Of a stretch of DNA of 29,285 bases, positions 1-8,545 are shown piece after piece. Position numbers and translations under genes: made by a program. The DNA is from Thermodesulfobium sp. 4217-1. Lineage in GTDB: Bacteria > Thermodesulfobiota > Thermodesulfobiia > Thermodesulfobiales > Thermodesulfobiaceae. The DNA lies in NCBI RefSeq assembly GCF_039822205.1, contig NZ_JBAGBW010000022.1, forward strand, positions 1 through 29,285. Reading direction: 5' to 3'. Positions within the stretch are counted from its first letter, which is position 1; every line of letters begins with the position of its first letter. The notes under the pieces were generated by a model, which was given only the letters and a program-made list of their open reading frames with translations, made no database searches and had not been told where the DNA came from.

Positions 1-201
1 CAAACAAATGCAAAAACATACAATAAAAAATTTCTAGGTAATATCCAAATAATATCCAAGCTTTAAACCTAAGGGAAAATCCATAGTGGCTGTGAAAGGA
101 TCCAATATCCTATAATGACAGTTTATTCTGCACTAAAATGACGAAGATGGGTTAAGTCATTAGATTAAAGTCTATCTATTAGATAAAATACTTTGCTTAA
201 C

Positions 202-1383
202 TTAATCCTTGTATAAAAATTCAAATGTCTCAGGATATTCGTTGTTTATGCCAAGGGATAATATAAATTGGTGAACGTCTACAAATCCTAGCTTAAATGA
301 GGCTGCGCAGCCCTTAAGATATATATCCCACATTCTGAGGAAGGTTCTCCCAAATTTTTTCTCTATTTCATCGCGATGGGCATCAAAATTTTTAGACCAA
401 TATTCTAATGTCCTTGCGTAGTGACGCCTCAGACTTTCTATATTTACTATTTTGAAGTCATACTCGGGTATTATGTTCACGATTTCTCTTACTGTTGGGA
501 CATAGCCACCAGGGAATATGTGTTTCTCCATCCAGGAGTGATGCCCACCCTCTTCTAAGCCGGTAATTGTATGAAGCATAAATATCCCAGAACTTTTTAA
601 TATACTCGATGCCTTTTTCATAAATTCTGGCATTCTCTTCCTTCCAACGTGTTCAAACATTCCTATGCTTACGATCTTATCAAATAAGTCCTTCTTTGGA
701 CTTAGCTCTTCATAGCTCTCTAATCTTACCTCTACCTTACTGCCAAGGTCTCTGAGCTTTATTTTCTCTTTTATGTGATCAAATTGTTCCTGACTTAGAG
801 TTATCCCAGTAGCGTGTACGTCATACTTTGTAGCGGCCTCAAAAAGCAGCTCTCCCCATCCGCAGCCAATATCAAGCAAGCTTTCACCTTTTTGCAAGTT
901 TAACTTTTTAAGCGAGTGAGATATCTTGTTTTTCTGAGCTTGGGCCAATGAATCCGCTGTCGTTTTAAAGTATGCGCACGAATAGCACATTGATGGATCA
1001 AGCCATAAGGAGAAGAAATCATTTCCAAGATCATAGTGACTCTGAATATTTTGTAAGTCTTTGTTTTTGGACTTGACGACTCCCAAGGTGGTTTCAAGCG
1101 TTGTCATAAAGACGTTCTTTTTCTGTGGTCTAAAGAGATCTCTATTTTTCTCAATTAGATCCATTAGGTCTTCTATAGTCCCATCTATATCGAAGTATTC
1201 TTCGATATATAGATCTCCTAAGGTTAGAAGCGGATCTTCTAAAGAAGTTAATGGCGGCTCTTTTAAGAATCTTATCACTATCTTCGAGTTATCGTTGTAT
1301 GATCTCTTTTCCCCATCCCAATAAACAACCTTTACTGAATCTTGCATTTTCTTGAAAAAAACATCTAAGAGTTCCTTCTTCAT
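202..1383 (-). CDS. cfa: Cyclopropane-fatty-acyl-phospholipid synthase family methyltransferase
   Basis: The 393-aa product should add a methylene group from S-adenosylmethionine to cis double bonds of membrane phospholipid acyl chains, acting at the inner face of the membrane. Its length is close to E. coli Cfa (382 aa). Visible motifs: HYDLGNDFF at 116-124, the SAM-binding LDIGCGWGE at 170-178, GMFEHVG at 241-247, HTI at 271-273 and HYARTLEYW at 321-329. C136 (in YSCAYF), E244, H271, I273 and Y322 line up with the active-site residues known from the E. coli enzyme, so it looks catalytically intact. The ATG follows GGAGG at a normal distance. It stands alone and is transcribed away from the divergent TSUP gene, with an AT-rich 94-bp gap between them. 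A related SAM-dependent lipid-modifying activity cannot be excluded. Confidence 0.9.
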   Translation of the reverse strand: MKKELLDVFFKKMQDSVKVVYWDGEKRSYNDNSKIVIRFLKEPPLTSLEDPLLTLGDLYIEEYFDIDGTIEDLMDLIEKNRDLFRPQKKNVFMTTLETTLGVVKSKNKDLQNIQSHYDLGNDFFSLWLDPSMCYSCAYFKTTADSLAQAQKNKISHSLKKLNLQKGESLLDIGCGWGELLFEAATKYDVHATGITLSQEQFDHIKEKIKLRDLGSKVEVRLESYEELSPKKDLFDKIVSIGMFEHVGRKRMPEFMKKASSILKSSGIFMLHTITGLEEGGHHSWMEKHIFPGGYVPTVREIVNIIPEYDFKIVNIESLRRHYARTLEYWSKNFDAHRDEIEKKFGRTFLRMWDIYLKGCAASFKLGFVDVHQFILSLGINNEYPETFEFLYKD

Positions 1384-1477
1384 AGGTAACCTCCAAAATG
1401 TATACAGTATTTACAATAGTATTATAACTCTTTTTTTATTATAATATTAGTATATATAAGTTTGAAAGGAGCTTAAT

Positions 1478-2371
1478 TTGAATATATTTTTCCCCATATC
1501 TGGCATTAGCGTGAATATATTTTTGCCTCCCTTAGTCGCTTTTGTTATATCCTTCTTTACCTCTATGGGCGGCGTTTCTGGCGCTTTCTTGCTTTTGCCA
1601 TTTCAAGTCAGCTTTTTAAATTATACCACTCCAGGTGTTTCTGGGACTAATTTTGTTTACAATATAGCCGCCATTCCTGGCGGAGTTTACAGATACTTTA
1701 AAGAGGGCAGAATGTTCTTTCCGTTGGCGATTGTCCTTACAATCGGAACGCTGCCTGGAGTTTTTATTGGTTATTTTATCAGGGTAAAGTACCTTTATAA
1801 TCCTGTTGTCTTCAAGGCATTTGTGGGTGTCGTTTTGCTTTATGTAGGAGTTCGTTTGTTGTTTAGCCTGATCAGACCAAAAAAAGTTGAGCACACAAAA
1901 AACTTCGATTTAAAAATTTTAACCTCAAATATATTTAGATCGTCTTTTGAATTTCAAGAAAAAACTTATAGTTTTTCAAACTTTTGGACTTTTTTATTGT
2001 CCTTTTTTGTTGGGATTATAGGAGGTGCTTACGGTATAGGCGGGGGATCTATTATAGCTCCATTTTGTGTGGCAGTATTTAATCTGCCCGTTTATGTGGT
2101 TGCTGGTCCTGCACTCTTAGCTACTTGGATAACTTCAATCTTAGGAGTTTTTTATTATTCGTTAAACCCTCTTGGCAGCCCAGGGTCAGAGCCAGATATT
2201 CTCTTGGGACTTCTATTTGGCTTAGGTGGAATTGCAGGAACATATCTTGGGGCAAGGCTTCAGAAACACGTGCCATCAGGAATAATTAAGCTAATTTTGT
2301 CTTTATCTATATTATTTCTTTCCGTAAAGTATATCTTTGACTTTGTGCTGAAGACCTTCTTCACTCCTTAG
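1478..2371 (+). CDS. TSUP family (TauE/SafE) anion permease
   Basis: A 297-aa polytopic membrane protein of the TSUP family, whose members move sulfite, sulfoacetate, thiosulfate or similar anions. It shows the family's two-repeat design: a first half with SMGGVSGAFLLLP (about 29-41) and a second half with GIIGGAYGIGGGSIIAPF (about 178-195), separated by a polar loop of roughly 30 residues (135-167) that makes it longer than minimal family members. The start is TTG, six bases after AAAGGAG (1465-1471). It is divergent from the cfa gene and its last 11 bases overlap the convergent MgtC gene. The substrate cannot be told from sequence; a sulfur oxyanion would suit a sulfur-metabolising anaerobe, but that is inference. 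Confidence 0.85.
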   Translation: MNIFFPISGISVNIFLPPLVAFVISFFTSMGGVSGAFLLLPFQVSFLNYTTPGVSGTNFVYNIAAIPGGVYRYFKEGRMFFPLAIVLTIGTLPGVFIGYFIRVKYLYNPVVFKAFVGVVLLYVGVRLLFSLIRPKKVEHTKNFDLKILTSNIFRSSFEFQEKTYSFSNFWTFLLSFFVGIIGGAYGIGGGSIIAPFCVAVFNLPVYVVAGPALLATWITSILGVFYYSLNPLGSPGSEPDILLGLLFGLGGIAGTYLGARLQKHVPSGIIKLILSLSILFLSVKYIFDFVLKTFFTP

Positions 2372-3044
2372 ATGAAATACTAAGGGATTTAATAAATTTT
2401 ATTTCTCTAAGCTCTTCGAATAGTTTTAAAAATGGCCTTTCTGAAACTGCTTCAATCAAAAGTGATACCATTAGCTCTTCTTTTTCAAGGTTACACGATA
2501 TATCGTGAGATAAAACGACAATTTTATTTTGAGCAAGAATTTTGGCAATTTTTGTTTGGGCTTCTTCTTTGTCGCATGACTTTATCACTAATTGTAAAAT
2601 TTTTATTTCCCTTTTTATTAAACTGCTTAGCTTCCTAAGTATGGTTAGGGGTATAAGAGAAAATATTGTGCCTGTAATTACTAATAAATATAATCCCGAT
2701 CCAATGCACAGGCCAAGTATCATATTTAGAAAGATCAGCGCAGCCGTTGTAAGTCCCTGTACTTCTCCCTTGGTTTTCAGTATTACTCCTGCACCTAAAA
2801 ATCCTATTCCTGTAACTGCCCCTGCAGCAATTCTGCCAAGATCTATCTGAATTCTTACTGCCAAGTCGCTTATATTAGTAAAATAACTCGATGACAAGAG
2901 CATAACTAATGTTCCTGAAAGGCAAACAAGGATATTCGTCCTAATTCCAGCAGGCCTACCGCTAAATTCTCTTTCGGCACCAAAAATGCCACCCACAAAA
3001 ATAGCCAAAGTTAGTTTTAATATTATTTCAAGTAAATTTTCCAC
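2361..3044 (-). CDS. MgtC/SapB family membrane protein
   Basis: A 227-aa inner-membrane protein with the MgtC/SapB signature: LAIFVGGIFGAEREFSGRPAG near residues 13-33, followed by four more hydrophobic segments up to about 135. The soluble C-terminal part (about 145-227) has the length and alternating pattern of the ACT-like domain found in longer members. Family members influence Mg2+ or low-pH adaptation and F1Fo ATPase activity in pathogens; in free-living bacteria the role is unclear. The start is GTG, with AAAGGG upstream on the minus strand. It converges on the TSUP gene with an 11-bp overlap of coding ends. No magnesium-transport P-type ATPase is adjacent, so function stays at family level. 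Confidence 0.85.
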   Translation of the reverse strand: MENLLEIILKLTLAIFVGGIFGAEREFSGRPAGIRTNILVCLSGTLVMLLSSSYFTNISDLAVRIQIDLGRIAAGAVTGIGFLGAGVILKTKGEVQGLTTAALIFLNMILGLCIGSGLYLLVITGTIFSLIPLTILRKLSSLIKREIKILQLVIKSCDKEEAQTKIAKILAQNKIVVLSHDISCNLEKEELMVSLLIEAVSERPFLKLFEELREIKFIKSLSISSKE

Positions 3045-3090
3045 CCTTAGATCCCTTTAAAATTTAATAAAAAATTAACGTTTTAAATGT

Positions 3091-3690
3091 TTAAAGATTT
3101 GAAAAGCCTGAAAAATCATAGGATTTTAATGCTTCATCCATAACGTTATTGGTAGCGTCTATTATTGCCTTTTTCATAGAAGCACCTTCATAAGGAGTGT
3201 TTGTGCTCTCTCCCTTTTCTTTAAAATCATAAGTAAAGATATCGCCTTTATACCTTTCGTATTCAATAATCTTAACGCTTACTTGAGCAGATAGCTTATA
3301 CGTTACGTCAAGAGGTGTTGGAGGTTGCCTGGTAATGTTTTCTAAAGAGAGCCCAATTACGTCATCAGCATTTGTCATTACTGCTAAGTATTTTAAGGTA
3401 TCCTTGCTTGGAAATTCTTTTTTTTCTGGATCATAACCGCTCTTTTTTAGGTATTCCATGACTTCTTTTTCAGGAACCAGCTCTATATTTGAATTCTTAA
3501 GAAAATCGGAGAATCTTTTGTTAACAAGCTCTTGAAAAAATGGTTGCTCATCAGTTTTGTTTATTATAGGCAAGACTGCTACTCTTATTGGTGGTATGGG
3601 GAAAAGTTTTTTTGCTGATGCACAGCTTGAAAGAACTGTAAGAGAAGCAACTATTACAAATATTAATTTCAGTAAGTTAGATTTTCTCAA
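3091..3690 (-). CDS. Predicted lipoprotein of unknown function
   Basis: A 199-aa secreted lipoprotein. From the TTG at 3690 it has a textbook type II signal peptide: basic start (MRKSNLLK), hydrophobic core and lipobox L20-S21-S22-C23. A TTG nine codons upstream (3717) is also open, but GGGAGG lies five bases before the 3690 TTG, which decides the start. After the signal the chain has RVAVLPIINKTDEQPF, typical of envelope lipoproteins with an alpha/beta start of the 'LPF/LPI-N-T' kind (compare GNA1162- or CsgG-like N-termini), then mixed alpha/beta sequence to the end. I do not recognise the exact family. The gene is monocistronic and divergent from the peroxiredoxin operon. Confidence 0.8.
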   Translation of the reverse strand: MRKSNLLKLIFVIVASLTVLSSCASAKKLFPIPPIRVAVLPIINKTDEQPFFQELVNKRFSDFLKNSNIELVPEKEVMEYLKKSGYDPEKKEFPSKDTLKYLAVMTNADDVIGLSLENITRQPPTPLDVTYKLSAQVSVKIIEYERYKGDIFTYDFKEKGESTNTPYEGASMKKAIIDATNNVMDEALKSYDFSGFSNL

Positions 3691-3861
3691 ATTAGCCTCC
3701 CTTGGCTCGATTTTCAAAATTACACAAGTATAGAACTTAGAAGTATTCTACCATAAAGTTAACTTATATTTATTACAAACCGCTCTTTTTTTGTTAAAAT
3801 CATCGTATGTATATTATTTATTTGTTCTAAAGTTGTTAAAAATTAATATTGGAGGTAAAAG

Positions 3862-4473
3862 ATGTCTCTTGTAGGTCAGGTTTTTCCAGAAATATCAGCA
3901 ATGGCATATTTAGAAGGCAAGGTAGAAGAAATAAACCTTGGTAATTATAAAAAATCATGGAAATTAATTTATTTTTATCCAGGAGACTTTACATTTGTTT
4001 GTCCTACAGAGTTAGCTGAACTTGCAGGGAAAAAATGCGATTTTGACGAGCTTAAGGTCGATATTTTTGTCATCAGCGTAGATAGCCCTTATGTTCACAA
4101 GGCTTGGGATGACGCAGAGTTAAGCAAGATGACAGCGTTTAAATTTCCTTACCCAATGATCAGCGATCAAGACGGAAAGATTGGCAAGAGTTTTGGAGTT
4201 TATGACGAGAAATCAAAGGTTAATTTGAGAGGAGCTTTTATCATAGATCCAGATGACGTTATCCAGGCTATAACCATTTTGGCATCACCTGTAGGCAGGA
4301 GTGCCGCTGAAATAATTAGACAGATACAGGCTCTTCAGTATTCTCGCGAAAACAATGAGGTGTGTCCTGCGAGCTGGAAACCAGGCGAAAAAGCTCTCGT
4401 TCCAGGTGCAGATCTTGTAGGGAGCGTTTATCACTATTGGAAGATAGGAACTATTTCTGACGAAGGGGCATAA
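3862..4473 (+). CDS. ahpC: 2-Cys peroxiredoxin (AhpC/Prx1 type)
   Basis: A 203-aa cytoplasmic thiol peroxidase that reduces H2O2, organic peroxides or peroxynitrite. The peroxidatic cysteine is C47 in FYPGDFTFVCPTE; the resolving cysteine is C168 in NEVCPASWKPGE, the typical 2-Cys arrangement that forms an intersubunit disulfide. An extra C59 is present. The ATG follows GGAGG (3851-3855) at good spacing. No AhpF is adjacent, so the electron donor (thioredoxin, rubredoxin or other) is unknown. The Lon-like protease gene starts two bases after its stop codon, so the two are almost certainly co-transcribed, which suggests a joint role in oxidative damage control. Confidence 0.93.
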   Translation: MSLVGQVFPEISAMAYLEGKVEEINLGNYKKSWKLIYFYPGDFTFVCPTELAELAGKKCDFDELKVDIFVISVDSPYVHKAWDDAELSKMTAFKFPYPMISDQDGKIGKSFGVYDEKSKVNLRGAFIIDPDDVIQAITILASPVGRSAAEIIRQIQALQYSRENNEVCPASWKPGEKALVPGADLVGSVYHYWKIGTISDEGA

Positions 4474-4475
4474 AA

Positions 4476-6857
4476 ATGAGAGAACTTTCTGTTTCAGATC
4501 TGACAATTGAAGAGATTAAGCTCGATGCGATCAATGAACCAGGTAAGGATGATATAAAGTTTTTGGGCCAGGGAAGGGCTCTTAAGGCTCTTGATTTTGG
4601 TCTCTCTATAAAAGACTTTAGATACAATATGTTTGTGGTTGGGCATGAAGGAATGAGCAAGAAGGATGCGGTTCTATCTATACTTGAAAATAAAGCAAAA
4701 ACTATTAAAAGACCTGATGACGTAGTCTATATTTTTAACTTTAAGAATCCAGATATGCCAAAGGTATTATGCTTGCCTGCTGGAAAAGGTAGAATTTTTC
4801 AAAAATATATGAGCGATTTTGTGGCGAGTCTGAAATCTGATTTTCCAAAAAAATTCGAATCAAAGAATTATGAGCTTGCAAGGAGAAAACTAATAGAGGA
4901 ATTTCAGAAAAAGAGGGCACAAATTTTTTCTGAATTTGAAGAAGAGGTGGCAAAATATAATTTTGCCATCAGGACTTTAGAAAATGGTGGGATAGAGCTT
5001 TTTGCAGTTTCAACAAAGACAGGCGCCCCATTTACAGAAGAAGAATATAAAGATCTTTCTGACGAAGATAAGGAGCATATTAGGGTTTCTGGGGAAATGC
5101 TGAACGAGAAGATGAACGAGGCGCTTCGGCTGATAAGAGATGAAGAGAAAATCCTTAGAGACAATACAATTTCTCTTGATAGAGACTTTGCTAATTCCTT
5201 TATAGAAAGCATGCTGACACAGGTGAGAGATGAATTTTCTGACAGAAAAGATCTTCTTCTTTACCTGGAAGAGGTGAGATTAGATCTTTTGGATAGGGTC
5301 CAGGAGCTAAGGGCTAGCGCAGAACAAAATACCAACGTGCCCTTTTTAATGAGGCCTCCAGAGCCATCTTTTGATAAATATCTTATAAATCTTTTTGTTG
5401 ATAACTCTGAAATCGAGGGTGCCCCCGTTGTTTATCTGTCAAATTCTAGCTACGGTAACCTTTTTGGCAAAACTGAATACAAAATCGTTTATGGAGCAGC
5501 CGTTACAGATTTTACTCAAATTAAATCTGGCGCGATAAATAGAGCAAATCATGGCTTTCTTGTTTTAGAGGCTCAGGATCTCTTGAAGAATATATTTAGC
5601 TATGATGCCCTTAAAAGGGCGCTTAAGGAGGGCAAGGTTAGAATAGAAGATCCGTGGGAGCCTTACAGGGCTGTTAGCTCAAGCGCCCTCAGGCCGGAGC
5701 CAATCGATCTCGATCTAAAGGTAATCCTTGTCGGTTCTAGCATGCTTTACGAAATTTTAAGCCAGTATGATGATGAGTTTAGGGAGCTTTTTGGAGTAAA
5801 AGTCGATTTTGACGATATTCTGGATTCTGGCAAAAATGTAGAAAAATACATATCTCTTATAAAAGATATATCAAAGAGGGACAGCATATTGCCATTGAAC
5901 GAATCTGGCATTACTTATATTGTCAGAGAGGCAGCCAGAATTGCAGGTCAGAAGAATAAGCTTTCTTTGAGAACAGGCATGATAAGGAACCTTCTTACAG
6001 AGGCAAATTATTTTGCTACTAAATCTGGCAGCACTGAAATTACCAATGTACACGTTAAAGATGCAATCAAAAATAAAATACTTAGGAATGGAAGAATTGA
6101 AGAGAGGATTCAGGAGGCTATCCTTGAAGACACCATCATTGTTCGTACTTCTGGGGAGATGATCGGACAGGTTAATGGGTTGGCTATATTATCTTCGGGA
6201 GGGCATATGTTTGGCAAACCTGCCAGAATAACTGCTCAGGTATATGCAGGCAAGAGGGGAGTTTTGAACATAGAAAGAGAAGTTAAGATGAGTGGGCAAA
6301 TCCACGACAAAGCTGTATTTATACTCTCAGGTTATCTTGGGCACCTTTTTGGTCAGAAAAGACCTCTTTCCTTCTCTGCATCCATTACTTTTGAACAGTT
6401 GTATTCGGGAATTGAAGGCGATTCTGCAACATGTGCCGAATTTTATGCTTTGATTAGTGCTCTTTCTAATATCCCTTTGAAACAAAACGTTGCAATAACG
6501 GGTTCAATGGATCAGTGGGGTGAGGTTCAACCAATAGGCGGTGTAAACGAAAAGATAGAGGGATTTTTCGATCTGTGTAAAGCAAGGGACGTAAATGACG
6601 CAATGGTAATAATACCAGAAAGAAACGTAAACAATCTTATTCTCAGAGACGAAGTTGTTGAGGCAGTAAAAGAGGAAAAATTTAAGATATTTGCAATTTC
6701 AAGGGTCGAAGAAGGCCTGAAGATTCTTACCGGTTTAGATGTAGATTCTAAAGATGATAAGGGCAATTTCATAAAAAATTGCGTATATTCTTGTGTAGAA
6801 AAAAGGTTAGAAGAGTTTGCAAAGGTTGGGGTAGAGGAAGATAAAAACAAGGAATAA
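4476..6857 (+). CDS. Lon-like AAA-family serine protease (AAA_32 plus Lon C-terminal domain)
   Basis: A 793-aa protein of the Lon-like family with an AAA_32 N-terminal region, as in E. coli YcbZ, rather than classical Lon. The start has GQGRALKALDFGLSI (31-45) and then a P-loop position reading GHEGMSKK (56-63), which departs from GxxGxGK[ST]. A coiled-coil-rich helical insert fills about 110-290; GFLVLEAQDLL is the Walker B-like strand. The C-terminal proteolytic domain is intact: S650 in GDSAT and K693 in NEKIEG form the Ser-Lys dyad, 43 residues apart as in E. coli Lon. The last ~40 residues are charged and low in complexity. It starts two bases after the peroxiredoxin gene with AAGGGG inside that gene as ribosome site. 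It probably degrades damaged proteins in the cytosol. Confidence 0.9.
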   Translation: MRELSVSDLTIEEIKLDAINEPGKDDIKFLGQGRALKALDFGLSIKDFRYNMFVVGHEGMSKKDAVLSILENKAKTIKRPDDVVYIFNFKNPDMPKVLCLPAGKGRIFQKYMSDFVASLKSDFPKKFESKNYELARRKLIEEFQKKRAQIFSEFEEEVAKYNFAIRTLENGGIELFAVSTKTGAPFTEEEYKDLSDEDKEHIRVSGEMLNEKMNEALRLIRDEEKILRDNTISLDRDFANSFIESMLTQVRDEFSDRKDLLLYLEEVRLDLLDRVQELRASAEQNTNVPFLMRPPEPSFDKYLINLFVDNSEIEGAPVVYLSNSSYGNLFGKTEYKIVYGAAVTDFTQIKSGAINRANHGFLVLEAQDLLKNIFSYDALKRALKEGKVRIEDPWEPYRAVSSSALRPEPIDLDLKVILVGSSMLYEILSQYDDEFRELFGVKVDFDDILDSGKNVEKYISLIKDISKRDSILPLNESGITYIVREAARIAGQKNKLSLRTGMIRNLLTEANYFATKSGSTEITNVHVKDAIKNKILRNGRIEERIQEAILEDTIIVRTSGEMIGQVNGLAILSSGGHMFGKPARITAQVYAGKRGVLNIEREVKMSGQIHDKAVFILSGYLGHLFGQKRPLSFSASITFEQLYSGIEGDSATCAEFYALISALSNIPLKQNVAITGSMDQWGEVQPIGGVNEKIEGFFDLCKARDVNDAMVIIPERNVNNLILRDEVVEAVKEEKFKIFAISRVEEGLKILTGLDVDSKDDKGNFIKNCVYSCVEKRLEEFAKVGVEEDKNKE

Positions 6858-6877
6858 CTGAATCTTCAAGCTTAAAA

Positions 6878-6906
6878 AAGCCCCCTATTAGGTTTCAAGG
6901 GGGCTT
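6878..6906. terminator. Bidirectional intrinsic terminator
   Basis: An 8-bp perfect stem, AAGCCCCC (6878-6885) with GGGGGCTT (6899-6906), around a 13-base loop. Read on the minus strand the stem is followed by a run of six T, a strong signal ending the pap-side operon. Read on the plus strand the tail is weaker (TTATTTAATTTAACTTTT) but would still serve the Lon-like gene 21 bases upstream. Confidence 0.85.
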
Positions 6907-6914
6907 AGCGTTAT

Positions 6915-8390
6915 TTAATTTAACTTTTCTTTTAATTTGTTAACAAAGGTCTCTAAAACTTTTATTCTTGCAAAATATTTGTCGTTTGCTTCTATTATGT
7001 TCCATGGAGCTTCAGCTGTGCTTGTTCTAATGAGCATCTCCTCTACAGCGGGGAGGTAGTCATCCCATTTGCCTCTGTTTCTCCAGTCGTCTTCTGTTAT
7101 TTTCCAATGTTTAAAAGGATTTTTCTCCCTTTCTTCAAATCTCTCAAGCTGAGTTTTTTTATCTATATGAAGCCAGAATTTTAATAGAACTATTCCGAAA
7201 TTTGTAAACTGTTTCTCCATTTGTTTTATTTCCCCATACGCCCTTTGCCAGTCAAAATCGTTGCAGAGCTTTTCTACTCTTTCCACGAGAACTCTGCCGT
7301 ACCATGTTCTATCGAATATGGCAATATTTCCACTCTCTGGAACGTTTTGCCAGAATCTCCACAAGTAATGATGTGCTAGCTCGTACTCGTTTGGGGCGCC
7401 TACTGGTACTACCGTATAGCCCCTTGGGTCCATTGCTTCGGTAAGCCTTTTTATGTTTCCGCCCTTTCCTGCCGAATCCCAGCCCTCAAAAGCTACGATT
7501 ACCGGGATCTTTTTTTCCCACAATCTAAACTGAAGGTCATGTATCTCCCTTTGAAGCGGGTGAAGTTTTTCGACATATTCTTCGTAGGTTAACGACTTGT
7601 CCAGGTCTATATCTGAAAGGACGCTGGAATCATTTATGGGGAAAAAACTCTCAAATGATGGCAATTCATTTTTTTCTTTTATAAATTCAACTTTGTACTT
7701 TATTGTCTCAATTAGAGTTTTAAATATTTTTACTGTTGCATAACGCTTATCTGTAGATTCAATTACCGTCCATGGAGCAAAAGCAGTGTCAGTTTTCTCA
7801 AAAACTATTTCTGCTGCATCTTGTAATTTTTTATATTTTTTATATAGTTTGAGAACCCTGTCGGTTACTCTCCAGGACTCATCTTTATTTTTTTTCAATT
7901 TTTTTATTCTGTCCTTTTGTTCTTCTTTGGAAATATATAGGAAAAATTTTACTATCAGATAACCATCCGCAGCAAGCTGCCCCTCAAAGGATGCAGTCTC
8001 ATCTAAAAGAAATTCTACCTCGTCAGGAGAGGTCTTTTTCAAGACTCTATCTGATAACAGAGCCTTGTACCAGCTCTCGTTTACAATGCTTATGTCTCCC
8101 CTTTTTGGGATAGTTTTCCAGAATTTGTAAAAATATGGTCTGTTATCAGTTTCAGATGGACACTCGAATCTTTTTATTACGTCGAAACCCCTTGGATCAA
8201 GGGGAAGTATTAGTTTATTTATTAAAGTGCCCTTTCCAGCCGACTCAAAACCCTCAAAAACTATAATTATTGGCAGTTTCAAATCTCTTGCCTCTCTTTG
8301 AAGCGCGCCTAATTCTATACTGAGGCTGTCAAACTCTTTCTTGTAATCTTCTCTGTCCATAATTTTATTTAAATCAATCTTTTCTAACAT
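6915..8390 (-). CDS. pap: Polyphosphate:AMP phosphotransferase, two PPK2 domains
   Basis: A 491-aa protein made of two tandem PPK2 domains, matching the Pseudomonas PAP architecture (about 496 aa). Such enzymes phosphorylate AMP to ADP with polyphosphate. Domain 1 (about 15-235) has Walker A FEGFESAGKGT (45-55, K53); domain 2 (about 265-490) has FEGWDSAGKGG (301-311). The Walker B/catalytic strand is FDRTWYGRVLVER in domain 2 (359-371), but VNESWYKALLSDR in domain 1, so the Asp-Arg pair is lost there and catalysis should rest on domain 2, as known for this class. ATG follows AAGGAGG. It is the last gene of the minus-strand series and is followed directly by the 6878-6906 terminator. Confidence 0.92.
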   Translation of the reverse strand: MLEKIDLNKIMDREDYKKEFDSLSIELGALQREARDLKLPIIIVFEGFESAGKGTLINKLILPLDPRGFDVIKRFECPSETDNRPYFYKFWKTIPKRGDISIVNESWYKALLSDRVLKKTSPDEVEFLLDETASFEGQLAADGYLIVKFFLYISKEEQKDRIKKLKKNKDESWRVTDRVLKLYKKYKKLQDAAEIVFEKTDTAFAPWTVIESTDKRYATVKIFKTLIETIKYKVEFIKEKNELPSFESFFPINDSSVLSDIDLDKSLTYEEYVEKLHPLQREIHDLQFRLWEKKIPVIVAFEGWDSAGKGGNIKRLTEAMDPRGYTVVPVGAPNEYELAHHYLWRFWQNVPESGNIAIFDRTWYGRVLVERVEKLCNDFDWQRAYGEIKQMEKQFTNFGIVLLKFWLHIDKKTQLERFEEREKNPFKHWKITEDDWRNRGKWDDYLPAVEEMLIRTSTAEAPWNIIEANDKYFARIKVLETFVNKLKEKLN

Positions 8391-8430
8391 CCCTGCCTCC
8401 TTTTGAAGATATTTTGCTTAGGATATAAAA

Positions 8431-8544
8431 CTATATGTGCTTAAAAATAAAATATATTACTATTCCAAACAAAAAATATACTAATAAAGGCAATAATATT
8501 GACCAGGTGAACCTGAGCAAGATCTGCCAAATTGGAGTCTTCAC
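8431..8544 (-). CDS. Possible 37-aa single-pass membrane protein
   Basis: A GTG-started 37-codon frame beginning one base after the stop of the U32 gene and ending 40 bases before pap. Translation starts MKTPIWQILLRF, continues as one long hydrophobic stretch (about residues 8-34) and ends FKHI, so both ends are basic and the middle is a membrane helix. The ribosome site would be AGAGG inside the end of the U32 gene, at a rather long spacing, which suggests translational coupling. No homologue is recalled. Position and composition favour a real small protein, but length alone cannot prove it. Confidence 0.4.
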   Translation of the reverse strand: MKTPIWQILLRFTWSILLPLLVYFLFGIVIYFIFKHI

Positions 8545-8545
8545 T

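Noticed and set aside
1-201. Short direct repeats (AATATCCA) and a distant GTTAAG/CTTAAC pair downstream of cfa
   Set aside because: Arms are short and widely separated; no gene, terminator or known element can be supported here.
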